Positions 8,967 to 17,746 of a stretch of DNA of 64,000 nt are shown piece by piece. The translations under genes and the position numbers were made by a program. A model generated the notes under the pieces. It searched no databases. It was not told the DNA's origin and saw only the letters and a program-made list of their open reading frames with translations. Source of the stretch: Sandaracinus amylolyticus (GTDB taxonomy: Bacteria > Myxococcota_A > Polyangia > Polyangiales > Sandaracinaceae); NCBI RefSeq assembly GCF_000737325.1, contig NZ_CP011125.1, forward strand, positions 9,995,945-10,059,944, given 5' to 3'. How positions within the stretch are numbered: position 1 is the first letter of the stretch; each line of letters opens with the position of its first letter.

Positions 8967-9893
8967 GTGACGTCGTTCTGGAGCCGAGTGTTCGGGACGG
9001 GTGCCGCGCCGGCCGCGGAGCCCTCGATGGCGTGCTCGTTCTGTGGGCTCGACCGCAGCCAGGTCACGAAGCTGATCGCGGGCCCGAAGACCTTCATCTG
9101 CGACGGCTGCGTGCGCCTCGCGAAGGAGATCATCGATCGCGAGGGCAGCATCGAGGGCCGCGTCGACGGCGTGCGCGGGGTCGTGCTGAACGAGCTCGCG
9201 TCGCTGCCGCCGAACATGCCGCGCGCGACGGTGCGCAAGCTCGTGCTCGCGGCGATCGCGCTCTGCGAAGGCGATGCGGGCACGCTGCGACAGGTCGCGT
9301 CGGCCGCGTGGTCCGCGGGCGATCCCGAGGGCGGCGTGCTCGCGCTGCGCAGGATCCCGGAGGGCGATCGCACACCCGAGGACGTGATCGCGGAGGCGGT
9401 GCACCACGACACGATGGGCGCCCACGCGGCGGGGCTCGCGCTGCTCGACGCGCTCGATCCCGCGGCGCTCTCTCCCAGCGCGCGCGAGATCGTGCCGCTG
9501 CATCGTGCGGCGATGCGGCTCGCCGGGGACATCGCGAGGCCCGAGGAAGCGCGCGAGCTCGAGCAAGCGGCGATCGAATTCGCGCGTCGCGTCCTGCCCG
9601 AGCTCGCGATCGACGACGGCTATCGGGTCGCGCTCGAGCGCGAGGCGTTCCTCGTGCGAGCGCGCGCCGTGCGCCTGGCGGGCGAGCTCGCCCGCGCAGA
9701 GGCGCTGCTGCGCGAGCACCTGCTCGCGCACGAGATGGACGCCGAGGCGTGGGCCCTGCTCTTCGACGTCCATCACGCGCGCGGTGAGCACGAGCTCGCG
9801 CGCACCGTGCGCACGAAGGCGCTCGAGCACGCGCATCCGGAAGGGCCGATCGCCGCGCGCCTGCGCGATGCGAGCATCGGCCCGTTCCGGTGA
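8967..9893 (+). CDS. Stand-alone ClpX-type C4 zinc-finger protein with helical repeat tail
   Basis: A 308-residue protein. Residues 21-58 match the ClpX N-terminal zinc-binding domain: C23-x2-C26 and C45-x2-C48, with the usual [14 protein letters not shown] wording. No AAA+ ATPase follows. The rest is Ala/Glu/Leu/Arg-rich helical sequence suggesting TPR-like repeats (for example [22 protein letters not shown]). In ClpX this domain dimerises and binds adaptors and substrates, so this protein could be an adaptor or decoy; that is inference. It starts at a GTG about 100 bp from the divergent small secreted protein. Confidence 0.75.
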   Translation: MTSFWSRVFGTGAAPAAEPSMACSFCGLDRSQVTKLIAGPKTFICDGCVRLAKEIIDREGSIEGRVDGVRGVVLNELASLPPNMPRATVRKLVLAAIALCEGDAGTLRQVASAAWSAGDPEGGVLALRRIPEGDRTPEDVIAEAVHHDTMGAHAAGLALLDALDPAALSPSAREIVPLHRAAMRLAGDIARPEEARELEQAAIEFARRVLPELAIDDGYRVALEREAFLVRARAVRLAGELARAEALLREHLLAHEMDAEAWALLFDVHHARGEHELARTVRTKALEHAHPEGPIAARLRDASIGPFR

Positions 9894-9930
9894 GCGCTAC
9901 GGAATCCGTAGCGCTACGGGATCCGTAGCG
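9894..9930. terminator. Tandem palindromes between convergent genes
   Basis: Two perfect hairpins abut each other. GCGCTACGG-AAT-CCGTAGCGC is at 9894-9914. CGCTACGG-GAT-CCGTAGCG is at 9912-9930. They lie directly after the zinc-finger gene and before the end of the aminotransferase gene, so a bidirectional terminator is likely, although there is no T-run. A related core, CTACGAATTCCGTAG, occurs in the hairpin at 32201-32231. Confidence 0.6.
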
Positions 9931-9939
9931 AGAAGGCGC

Positions 9940-11250
9940 TCAGAGCGCCTTGAGCGCTTCCGCGAGGCGCGGCATCGCGTCGCGGATCTCGCGCTCGCTG
10001 ACCGCGCCGACGCTGAGGCGGAACCAGCCGTCGTCACCCGGCACGCCGAACGCCTGGAACGGCACGATGCCGACGCCCGCGGCCTCGAGCACGTACCGGC
10101 GCACGTCCTCGTTCGTCTTCAGCTCGGCGCCGCTCGGCGTCTTCTTGCCGAACGGCGCGATGCGCACCGTCAGGTAGATCGCGCCCTCGGGCGAGAGCGA
10201 GTCCACCGGCAGGCCCGACGACTTCATCGACTGGAACGCCTCGTGGAGCGCGTTCAGGCGCGACCCGAGGCCCGCGTGCATCGCGTCGACGTAGGTCTTG
10301 ATCGCGCTCGTGTCGTCGAGCAGGCGCGCGGTCGCGATCTGCTCGGCGCGCGGCGCCCACGCGCCGACGTGCCCGATGATCGCGCTCATCCGATCGATCA
10401 CGTCCGTCGGACCGACGGCCCAGCCCACGCGCACGCCGGTCGCGGCGAACGCCTTGCTGATGCCGTCGACGAAGATCGTGTACTTCGCCATCTCGGGGAC
10501 GAGCTGCGGCGGCGTGTAGTGCTCGGTGCCCTTCGCCGTGAGCATCCAGTAGATGTGGTCGTACATCAGATAGACCGGCTTCTCGCCGCGCGACGCGCGC
10601 TTCGCGTTCTCCGCGCAGATCGCCTCGCACACGCCGAGGAGCTGATCGCGCGCCATCGCGGTGCCGGTCGGGTTGAGCGGCGAGTTGAGGCACACGAGCC
10701 GCGCGGTGGGCAGCGTCGCGAGGAGCTCGCTCTTGCTCGGGAGGAAGCGCGACTCGGGACCGCAGGGCACGGTCACGCCCTTCGCGCCGAGCATGTGCAC
10801 GTAGTGGTTGTTGTTCCACGACGGCACCGGGTAGACGACGGTGTCGCCGGGATCGACGACCGCGCGATAGATGCCGTAGATGACGGGGCGCGCGCCGCTC
10901 GCGACGAGGAACGACTCGAGCGGATAGCGCAGGCCGAGCTCGCGCTCGTAGAAGCGCGGCAGCGCGTCGCGCAGCTCGGGCATGCCGTTGCTCGGCGGGT
11001 AGTTCGTCTCGTTCGCGTCGTACGCGTCGACGATCGCCTTCTTGAGCGCGTCGGGGATCGGGAACTGCTTCGGATCGAAGTCGCCGACCGTCAGGTTGCA
11101 GACGGTGCGACCGCCCTTGATCAGCGCGCGGATCTCGGCGGCGATCTTGAGGATCTCCGAGCCGACGAGGCCCTCGGCCATCGTGGAGACGCGCGGCGCG
11201 CTCGAAGTGGGAGCCGTGCGTGCGATCGAGGTCAGGTCGGTCGTGGCCAT
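9940..11250 (-). CDS. PLP-dependent aminotransferase, class I/II
   Basis: A 436-residue fold-type I aminotransferase. The PLP lysine lies in DGISKAFAATGVRVGW (K266 from this start). The cofactor-contacting SPLNPTG (N193) and the YDHIY aspartate (D231) are present. The N-terminus NLTVGDFDPKQFPIPDAL is like aspartate/alanine-type family members. The substrate cannot be read from sequence. The start at 11250 is chosen because GGGAAGAC sits just upstream; an in-frame GTG or ATG 36 bp earlier would add 12 residues. It ends near the palindromic terminator that serves the convergent zinc-finger gene. Confidence 0.9.
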   Translation of the reverse strand: MATTDLTSIARTAPTSSAPRVSTMAEGLVGSEILKIAAEIRALIKGGRTVCNLTVGDFDPKQFPIPDALKKAIVDAYDANETNYPPSNGMPELRDALPRFYERELGLRYPLESFLVASGARPVIYGIYRAVVDPGDTVVYPVPSWNNNHYVHMLGAKGVTVPCGPESRFLPSKSELLATLPTARLVCLNSPLNPTGTAMARDQLLGVCEAICAENAKRASRGEKPVYLMYDHIYWMLTAKGTEHYTPPQLVPEMAKYTIFVDGISKAFAATGVRVGWAVGPTDVIDRMSAIIGHVGAWAPRAEQIATARLLDDTSAIKTYVDAMHAGLGSRLNALHEAFQSMKSSGLPVDSLSPEGAIYLTVRIAPFGKKTPSGAELKTNEDVRRYVLEAAGVGIVPFQAFGVPGDDGWFRLSVGAVSEREIRDAMPRLAEALKAL

Positions 11251-11287
11251 GTCTTCCCAGGTGATGAGGCGCGGCCACGATGACACG

Positions 11288-11322
11288 AAAGCCCCCGGAG
11301 GCGCAGGGCCAACGGGGGCTTT
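11288..11322 (-). terminator. Terminator of the TRAP transporter gene
   Basis: A perfect 10-bp inverted repeat, AAAGCCCCCG 11288-11297 with CGGGGGCTTT 11313-11322, lies 91 bp beyond the stop of the TRAP gene and just upstream of the aminotransferase start. The stem ends in T residues on both strands, so it can work either way. Confidence 0.75.
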
Positions 11323-11412
11323 CTCACGAGGCCGAAGGCCTCACTTCACGAGGCCACGAGCGCGGGACACCGACATCGTCGCATCGGTCGTGCGACGAGG
11401 ACGGGAGCGCGA

Positions 11413-14124
11413 TCAGGGCGTCTCCTCGGCTTCTTCCTGCTCTCCGAGGGTCTCGCTGTAGCGCGTCATTTCTTCCATCGTGACGTTGCCGTCGCAGTTC
11501 AGGTCCTCGGGCGGCTCGCATCGCGGCGTGGGCGCCTCCTCGGCCGCTTCCTGCTCCGCGAGGATCTCCCCGTAGCGCGTCATCTCGTCGATCGTGACGT
11601 TGCCGTCGCAGTTCAGATCCTCGGGCGGCTGGCACTGCGGGACGAAGCCCATAGGAGCTGCTTCTTCCTCGTCTTCCTCTTCGCCGACCTCGCCGGTCTC
11701 GACCGGCGCCGGTGCCTGCGGCGCGGGCGGCGCGCCCGCGATCCAGCGCCCGAGGTCCGCGCTGATCGGCGGGTAGTACGTGATGATCAACAGGCCCACG
11801 CACATCATCGCGATGAACGGCAGCACCGCGCGGATCAGGTACGTCAGCGGCTTGTTGAACAGCGTGCTCGCGACGAAGAGGTTCAGCCCGACCGGCGGCG
11901 TGAGATAGCCGATCTCCAGGTTGACGATGAAGACGATCCCGAGGTGCAGCGGGTCGATCCCGAGCGCCGCGGCCATCGGTGCGATCAGCGGCACGCACAC
12001 GAAGATCGCGCTCATGATGTCCATCAGACATCCGACCACGAGCAGCGCGAGGTTCAGCACGAGCAGGAACGTCACGCGATCGAGGTCCATCGAGCGGATC
12101 CACTCGCCCGCGGTCGCCGGGATCGACTGATCCTCGAGGAACTCCACGAAGCTCATCGCGACCACGAGGATCACGAGGAAGCTCCCGAGCATGATCGCGG
12201 TCTCGCCGAAGATCTTCGGCAGCTCCTCGAGCTTCAGCGCGCGGTGGATGTAGACCTCGACGATCACCGCGTACACGACGCTGATGCACGCGGACTCGAT
12301 CGCGTTGAAGATGCCCGCGTAGATCCCGCCGAGGATCAGCCCGGGGAACATCAGCGACCAGATGCCGTCGCGCGTCGCGCTCACCAGCTGCGCGACCGAG
12401 AACGTGTCGCGCGGCGTCTTGTCGACGACGCCGCGGAACAGCGAGTAGCCCATCAGGATCCCGCCGATCACGATGCCGGGGCCGAAGCCCGCGGCGAACA
12501 GCTCCTCGACGCGGATCGACGCCTGCGTGTTGACGATCGCGTAGACGATCATCGGGATCGACGGCGGGATCAGGATGCCGAGCGAGCCCGCGCTCGTGAC
12601 GAGGCCGTGCGCGAACGAGGGCTTGTAGCCCTGCTTGATCAGCGCGGGCGCCATCATGCCGCCGATCGCGACGACGGTCGCAGGGCTCGAGCCGCTGATC
12701 GCCGCGAAGATCATGCACGCGATGACCGCGCTGATCGCCATGCCCCCGGGCAGCCATCCGACGAGCGCGCGCGCGAACCCGATGAGCCGCGCGCTGATCT
12801 GACCGCGCGCCATGATCGCGCCCGAGAGGATGAAGAACGGGATCGCGAGCAGCGCCTCGTTGTCGGCGATCGAGACGATGCGCTCGATCAGGATCGAGAA
12901 CTGCGACGCCTCGGTGCGCCCGCCCCACAGCAGGAACGCGACGACCGTCATCGCGCCGAGCACGACGAAGAGCGGCTCCGCGAGCAGCACGCCCGCGAGG
13001 ATCACCGCCGCGAGCACGCCGCCCTTGCCGAGCAGCGGGAGCAGCACGACGAGCCCGAGCACCACGAAGAACGCGATCGGCTTCTTCGCCGGCTTCGCTT
13101 CGGTGCTCGCGCTCTCGGGCGCCTGATCCGCGGTGAGCGCGTCCGCCTCGGCGGCGAGCTTCTCCGCGTCGTCCATGCCCTCGGCCTTCGCGGGCGCGCC
13201 GTAATTGCCGCCGAGCACCGCGCTGACCGCCGCGCCGAGGAACCGCAGTCCGCTGACCACGAAGAGGATCGGGATCGCCGCGGTGCGGATCCACATCGGC
13301 ATCCCCGAGAGGTCGAGGTTGCCGCCGATGAAGAACGCGCCGGTGCCCGGCGCGAACACGTAGAGATACCCGAGGTACGCGAGGAACAGGCTGAAGAGCG
13401 CCGCGATCAGGTTGGACACGCCCGCGACGAGGTGCTTCGCCTTCTCGGGGTGCGACTTCTCGAGCGCCTCGAGCCGGATGTGCTTGCCTTCGTGCACGCA
13501 CAGAGACGCGCCGAAGAACCCGACCCAGAGGGTCACGGTCATCGCGATCTCCTTCGACCACGTGTACGCGGTCGGGAACGCCGACGACGCGACCAGCGCG
13601 ATCAGCGGCGTCGCGATCGCCGCCGCGATGCCGAGGCGCACCTGCCATCCGGGCGCGCGCGCGCGCAGCTGTCCGCTCGCGAAGAGCGAGAGCCCGAGCA
13701 CGACGAGCACGAGGTAGACGAGCTGCGAGCTCGTCGTGACCATCAGCACGCCGATGCCCGCGACGACCGCGGCGATCAGCAGCGCGACGATCAGCGCGCT
13801 GCCCTTCACCGCGAGGATCGGCGCGCCGCGGCTCTTCTCCGACGCCGCCACGCCCGCGTAGAGGATCGCGACGCCGAGCACGCCGCCGAGCCACGGCGCG
13901 ATCGCCGCGCGCGTGCTCGCGTCCGCGACGATCTCCGAGAGCCACTGCGAGATCTCGCTCTCGGGCGCGATCAGCTGCCGGTAGATGACGTCGAGGAAGA
14001 CGATCACCGTCATCACGACGAGCATCAGCGCGACGAGCCCTTGCTCGATCGTGAACACCGCGTCGTCCGCGCGACGGATGACGGACCTGTGCGTGGCGTC
14101 GGGAGCCCCTGCGTTCGACGACAT
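11413..14124 (-). CDS. Fused DctQ-DctM TRAP transporter permease with duplicated EF-hand-like tail
   Basis: A 903-residue polytopic membrane protein. Residues about 20-310 are the small DctQ-type subunit, with SKEIAMTVTLWVGFFGAS and CVHEGKHIRLEAL. A hydrophilic Ala/Glu/Lys linker (310-348) joins it to the large DctM-type subunit (about 350-790). TRAP permeases use an ion gradient to take up organic acids caught by a periplasmic DctP, but no dctP is in the window. Unusually, an acidic linker leads to two near-identical 35-38-residue repeats (831-868, 869-903). Each holds DLNCDGNVTxxE, a canonical EF-hand loop (D1, N3, D5, G6, E12). The DNA of 11416-11634 is correspondingly duplicated. Confidence 0.88.
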   Translation of the reverse strand: MSSNAGAPDATHRSVIRRADDAVFTIEQGLVALMLVVMTVIVFLDVIYRQLIAPESEISQWLSEIVADASTRAAIAPWLGGVLGVAILYAGVAASEKSRGAPILAVKGSALIVALLIAAVVAGIGVLMVTTSSQLVYLVLVVLGLSLFASGQLRARAPGWQVRLGIAAAIATPLIALVASSAFPTAYTWSKEIAMTVTLWVGFFGASLCVHEGKHIRLEALEKSHPEKAKHLVAGVSNLIAALFSLFLAYLGYLYVFAPGTGAFFIGGNLDLSGMPMWIRTAAIPILFVVSGLRFLGAAVSAVLGGNYGAPAKAEGMDDAEKLAAEADALTADQAPESASTEAKPAKKPIAFFVVLGLVVLLPLLGKGGVLAAVILAGVLLAEPLFVVLGAMTVVAFLLWGGRTEASQFSILIERIVSIADNEALLAIPFFILSGAIMARGQISARLIGFARALVGWLPGGMAISAVIACMIFAAISGSSPATVVAIGGMMAPALIKQGYKPSFAHGLVTSAGSLGILIPPSIPMIVYAIVNTQASIRVEELFAAGFGPGIVIGGILMGYSLFRGVVDKTPRDTFSVAQLVSATRDGIWSLMFPGLILGGIYAGIFNAIESACISVVYAVIVEVYIHRALKLEELPKIFGETAIMLGSFLVILVVAMSFVEFLEDQSIPATAGEWIRSMDLDRVTFLLVLNLALLVVGCLMDIMSAIFVCVPLIAPMAAALGIDPLHLGIVFIVNLEIGYLTPPVGLNLFVASTLFNKPLTYLIRAVLPFIAMMCVGLLIITYYPPISADLGRWIAGAPPAPQAPAPVETGEVGEEEDEEEAAPMGFVPQCQPPEDLNCDGNVTIDEMTRYGEILAEQEAAEEAPTPRCEPPEDLNCDGNVTMEEMTRYSETLGEQEEAEETP

Positions 14125-14238
14125 ACGCCGCGATTCTCGCCCGTTCTGCGAAGAACGAGCAAGGAAGCCTGCTGACCCACGGCGCCGTGACGTGCGGCCC
14201 TTTCTCGCTGCCGGGCCCGACGCTACGCTGCGCGCATC

Positions 14239-15342
14239 ATGGCTCGCGTCGTCAATTTCAACGCCGGACCCGCTGCACTGCCGCTCGCCGCTCTCGAGCA
14301 GGCGCGCGACGAGCTGATCGACTTCGAGGGCACGGGCATGTCGCTCCTCGAGCACTCGCACCGCGAGGCGCCCTACGAGAAGGTGCACCGCGAGGCCATC
14401 GCGCTGCTGCGCCGCATGCTGAGCGTGCCCGAGACCCACGACATCCTGCTCATGCAGGGCGGGGCGCGCGGGCAGTTCGCGATCGTGCCGATGAACCTGC
14501 TGCACGCGGGCAAGAGCGCCGACTACGTCGTGACCGGCACGTGGGCGAAGCAGGCGCACGAAGAGGCGGTGCTCTTCGGGAACATGGCGGGCGCGAAGGC
14601 GCGCGTCGTGGTGAGCACCGAGAAGGACAAGAAGTTCGCGCGCATCCCGACGAAGGACGAGCTCGCGTTCGATCCGAGCGCGGCGTACGTGCACATCACG
14701 TCGAACAACACGCTCTTCGGGACGCAGTGGCAGAGCTATCCGGAGACCGGTGACGTGCCGCTCGTCGCCGACATGACCAGCGATCTGCTCTCGCGCCCGA
14801 TCGACGTGTCGAAATTCGGGCTCATCTACGCGGGCGCGCAGAAGAACGTCGGGCCCTCGGGCGTGACCGTCGTGATCGCGCGCAAGGATCTGATCGCGGG
14901 TGGTCGCACCGACATCCCGCAGATCTTCCGGTACAAGTCGTTCGCCGACAGCGAGTCGCTGTTCAACACGCCGCCGACGTTCGCGATCTACGTGATGCGC
15001 AACACGCTGCGCGTGCTCGAGGAGCAGGGCGGCATCGAGGCGCTCACGAGGGAGAACGCGGCGAAGGCGAAGCTGCTCTACGACACGATCGACGCATCGC
15101 CGGACTTCTGGCGCGCGCCGGTCGAGAAGGCGTCGCGCTCGATCATGAACGTGGTGTGGCGCCTGCCGACCGAGGAGCTCGAGAAGAAGTTCCTCGGCGA
15201 GGCGAAGGCCGCGTCGCTGGTGGGCCTCAAGGGCCACCGCTCGGTCGGTGGCGTGCGCGCGTCGATCTACAACGCGGTGCGCCTCGCCGACGTCGAGAAG
15301 CTCGTCGCGTTCATGCGCGAGTTCGAGAAGAAGAACGGATGA
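14239..15342 (+). CDS. serC: Phosphoserine aminotransferase
   Basis: A 367-residue protein matching SerC along its whole length, the PLP enzyme converting 3-phosphohydroxypyruvate and glutamate to phosphoserine; it also acts in pyridoxine synthesis. It opens with the family's VNFNAGPAALP. The cofactor-binding LLMQGGARGQF is at 70-80. The PLP lysine is K202 in YAGAQKNVGPSG. The length is normal. It is divergent from the TRAP gene (114-bp gap) and is followed by its own strong hairpin terminator. Confidence 0.96.
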   Translation: MARVVNFNAGPAALPLAALEQARDELIDFEGTGMSLLEHSHREAPYEKVHREAIALLRRMLSVPETHDILLMQGGARGQFAIVPMNLLHAGKSADYVVTGTWAKQAHEEAVLFGNMAGAKARVVVSTEKDKKFARIPTKDELAFDPSAAYVHITSNNTLFGTQWQSYPETGDVPLVADMTSDLLSRPIDVSKFGLIYAGAQKNVGPSGVTVVIARKDLIAGGRTDIPQIFRYKSFADSESLFNTPPTFAIYVMRNTLRVLEEQGGIEALTRENAAKAKLLYDTIDASPDFWRAPVEKASRSIMNVVWRLPTEELEKKFLGEAKAASLVGLKGHRSVGGVRASIYNAVRLADVEKLVAFMREFEKKNG

Positions 15343-15348
15343 GCACGA

Positions 15349-15373
15349 GGCCGTGCGCCGGCACGGCCGTTTT
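15349..15373 (+). terminator. Rho-independent terminator of serC
   Basis: GGCCGTGC (15349-15356), loop GCCG, GCACGGCC (15361-15368), then GTTTT, 7 bp after the serC stop. It also argues against starting the following transporter at the ATG that overlaps the serC stop. Confidence 0.85.
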
Positions 15374-15416
15374 CTCCCTGTCATTCCGAGCGCCGTGCCC
15401 CATAACGGCTCCCGCC

Positions 15417-16871
15417 GTGAAAGCTTCGAATCGTCCGCTCACCGTCGCCGCGCTCCTGCTCTCGATGTTCATGGCAGCGATGGAGGCGACGGTCGTCGCC
15501 ACCGCGATGCCGACGGTGATCAGCGAGCTCGGCGGCATCCGGCTCTACGGCTGGGTCGGCGCCGCGTACCTCCTCGCGTCGACGGTCACCGTCCCGCTCT
15601 ACGGAAAGCTCGCGGATCGCCGCGGCCGCAAGCCGGTGCTCCTGCTCGGCATCGCGCTGTTCCTCGCGGGCTCGCTCGCCAGCGGCCTCGCGACGTCGAT
15701 CGAGCAGCTCATCGTGTTCCGTGGCCTCCAAGGGCTCGGCGCCGGCGCGGTGCAGCCGATCGTGCTCACCGTGATCGGCGACCTCTACACGCCCGCCGAG
15801 CGCGGCAAGGTGCAGGGCTTCTTCGGCGCGGTGTGGGGCATCGCGGGCATCAGCGGTCCGCTGATCGGCGGCGCGATCGTCGCGACCACGACGTGGCGCT
15901 GGATCTTCCTGATCAACATCCCGTTCGGCATCGCGGCCGCGCTGGTGCTCGCCTTCGCCTATCGCGAAGCGCCGCGCGAGCGCGCGGGCGCGCCGCTCGA
16001 TCTCGCGGGCGCGTCGACGATCCTCTTCGCGTCGCTCGCGCTCCTGCTCGCGGCGTCGGGCGTCGCCCCGGTCTTGATGACGATCGCGGGCGTCGCGCTG
16101 ATCGCGCTCTTCGTCGTGATCGAGCGCCGCGCGAGCGATCCCGTGCTCCCGATCCCGCTCATGACGCGCCGGCTGATCGCGGTGACGACGATCGCGTCGT
16201 TCCTGCTCGGCGTCGCGATGATGGGCGTGCTCACGTACCTGCCGCTGCACGTGCAGGGCGTGCTGCTCGGCGTGCCCACCGAGGCGGGCCTCGTGATCGC
16301 GCCGATGCTGGTGGGCTGGCCGATCGCGTCGGCGATGACGAGCCGCATGCTCGTGCGCACCGGCTATCGCAAGCCGGTGTGGCTCGGCGCGTTGCTCTCC
16401 GCAGTCGGCCTGGTCGCGCTCGCGCCGCTGGTCACGATGCGGGCCCACCCGCTCGCGCTCGCGGGCTCGATGTTCGTGTTCGGCTTCGGCATGGGCCTCG
16501 CGAACACCGCGATCCTGATCGGCGTGCAGGCGAGCGTGGGCTGGGAGCAGCGCGGCGTCGTCACCGCCGCGACGATGTTCGCGCGCACGATGGGCGGCGC
16601 GCTCGGCGTCGGCGCGCTCGGCGCGGTGCTCGCGGCGCGGCTCGGCCGCGCGCTCTCGCCCGAGGTCGTCAGCCGCCTGCTCGATCCCGAGGGCCGCGAC
16701 ATCGTGCTCGCGCAGCCGGGCGTGATCGACGCGCTCGGGGACGCGCTCGATCCGCTGTTCTGGGGCGGCGCGATCGCGGCCGGGCTCTCGCTCATCACCG
16801 TGCTCGCGCATCCGCGCGACGAGCAGCCTCCGCCCGCGACCGCCGTCGAGGCCCCGGCGCTCGCGGAGTGA
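15417..16871 (+). CDS. MFS transporter, DHA2 (EmrB/QacA) drug-exporter family
   Basis: A 484-residue membrane protein with the 14-helix DHA2 layout. TM1 is followed by EATVVATAMPTVISEL (motif D1). The cytoplasmic GKLADRRGRKPVLL is motif A, then the FRGLQGLGAGAVQP and GPLIGGAI (motif C) segments. These proteins export drugs or metabolites against protons; the substrate is unknown. The GTG at 15417 is preferred because an earlier in-frame ATG at 15339 would place the serC terminator inside the gene. Its stop overlaps the methyltransferase start (TGATG), so the two form an operon. Confidence 0.9.
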   Translation: MKASNRPLTVAALLLSMFMAAMEATVVATAMPTVISELGGIRLYGWVGAAYLLASTVTVPLYGKLADRRGRKPVLLLGIALFLAGSLASGLATSIEQLIVFRGLQGLGAGAVQPIVLTVIGDLYTPAERGKVQGFFGAVWGIAGISGPLIGGAIVATTTWRWIFLINIPFGIAAALVLAFAYREAPRERAGAPLDLAGASTILFASLALLLAASGVAPVLMTIAGVALIALFVVIERRASDPVLPIPLMTRRLIAVTTIASFLLGVAMMGVLTYLPLHVQGVLLGVPTEAGLVIAPMLVGWPIASAMTSRMLVRTGYRKPVWLGALLSAVGLVALAPLVTMRAHPLALAGSMFVFGFGMGLANTAILIGVQASVGWEQRGVVTAATMFARTMGGALGVGALGAVLAARLGRALSPEVVSRLLDPEGRDIVLAQPGVIDALGDALDPLFWGGAIAAGLSLITVLAHPRDEQPPPATAVEAPALAE

Positions 16872-17746
16872 TGCGCGAGGCGCCACAATCGCGGCGCATG
16901 CGAGAAGGCGAAGCGAGCCGAACCGCCCTGGGCGTCGCCCTGCTGCGCGCGATCGCGACCAGCGCGGATGCGCTGCACGACGTGCGCGATCCGATCGCGG
17001 AGTCGCTGCTCCCACCTTCGCTCGCGCTCGCGCCGCACGTGCTCGCGCGCGCGCCCACCGTCGCGCGCGTGCTCTCGGGCGGCCTGCTCGATCACGTCGC
17101 GCTGCGCACCGCCGCGATCGATCGCGCGCTCCGCGACCTCTTCACCGAAGAGCCCGCGCGGACGCAGCTCGTGATCCTCGGCGCCGGGCTCGACGCGCGC
17201 GCATGGCGCCTGGCCGAGCTGTCGCGCGCGGTGGTCTTCGAGGTCGACGTCGTCGCGAGCCAGCGCATCAAGACGCGCAAGCTCCAGCACGTGAAGGCCC
17301 TCGCGCGCGAGGTGCGCTTCGTCGAGGTCGACTTCGCGCGCGGCGAGCTCGCGGGAGAGCTCGAAGATCATCGCCACGATGCGCGCGCGCCCACGGTGTG
17401 GCTCTGGGAGGGCGTCACGCCGTACCTCGATCGCGCCGCGATCGACGAGACGCTGCGCACGATCGAGGCGCGCTCGGCGCCCGGCTCGGTGCTCCTCGTC
17501 ACGTATCTCACGCCCGAGCACGTGCGCGTCCCCGCGCTGCTCCTGCCCGCGGTGAAGCGCGCGTTCGCGATGCTCGGCGAGCCGCTCGTCGGCGCGATGC
17601 GAACCCCCGAGATGCACTCGCTGCTGCGCGCGCACGGCTTCGCGATCGACGACGACTCCGGCTCGTACGACTGGGCGCGCGACACGCGCTCGAAGAAGCC
17701 GGTGCTCGAGATCACCGAGCGACTGATCCGCGCCACGCGCGAGTGA
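16871..17746 (+). CDS. SAM-dependent methyltransferase, leucine carboxyl methyltransferase (LCM) family
   Basis: A 291-residue class I methyltransferase of the LCM/PPM type that occurs widely in mycobacteria and myxobacteria. The SAM-binding glycine loop is QLVILGAGLDARAWRL. The acidic residue ending strand 2 is in VVFEVDV. The WLWEGVTPYLD segment matches the family's motif after strand 4. The substrate is unknown; many members act on natural products. The start overlaps the MFS stop; an alternative ATG at 16898 would remove nine residues. Its last 35 bp overlap the convergent hydrolase gene. Confidence 0.85.
   Translation: MREAPQSRRMREGEASRTALGVALLRAIATSADALHDVRDPIAESLLPPSLALAPHVLARAPTVARVLSGGLLDHVALRTAAIDRALRDLFTEEPARTQLVILGAGLDARAWRLAELSRAVVFEVDVVASQRIKTRKLQHVKALAREVRFVEVDFARGELAGELEDHRHDARAPTVWLWEGVTPYLDRAAIDETLRTIEARSAPGSVLLVTYLTPEHVRVPALLLPAVKRAFAMLGEPLVGAMRTPEMHSLLRAHGFAIDDDSGSYDWARDTRSKKPVLEITERLIRATRE

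Noticed and set aside
11324-13945. 873-codon minus-strand frame over the TRAP gene
   Set aside because: Shadow frame with repetitive Arg/Asp/Gly composition; the correct frame encodes the TRAP permease.
15339-15416. MFS transporter start at the ATG overlapping the serC stop
   Set aside because: The serC terminator hairpin would fall inside the coding sequence and the extra residues do not resemble the family.
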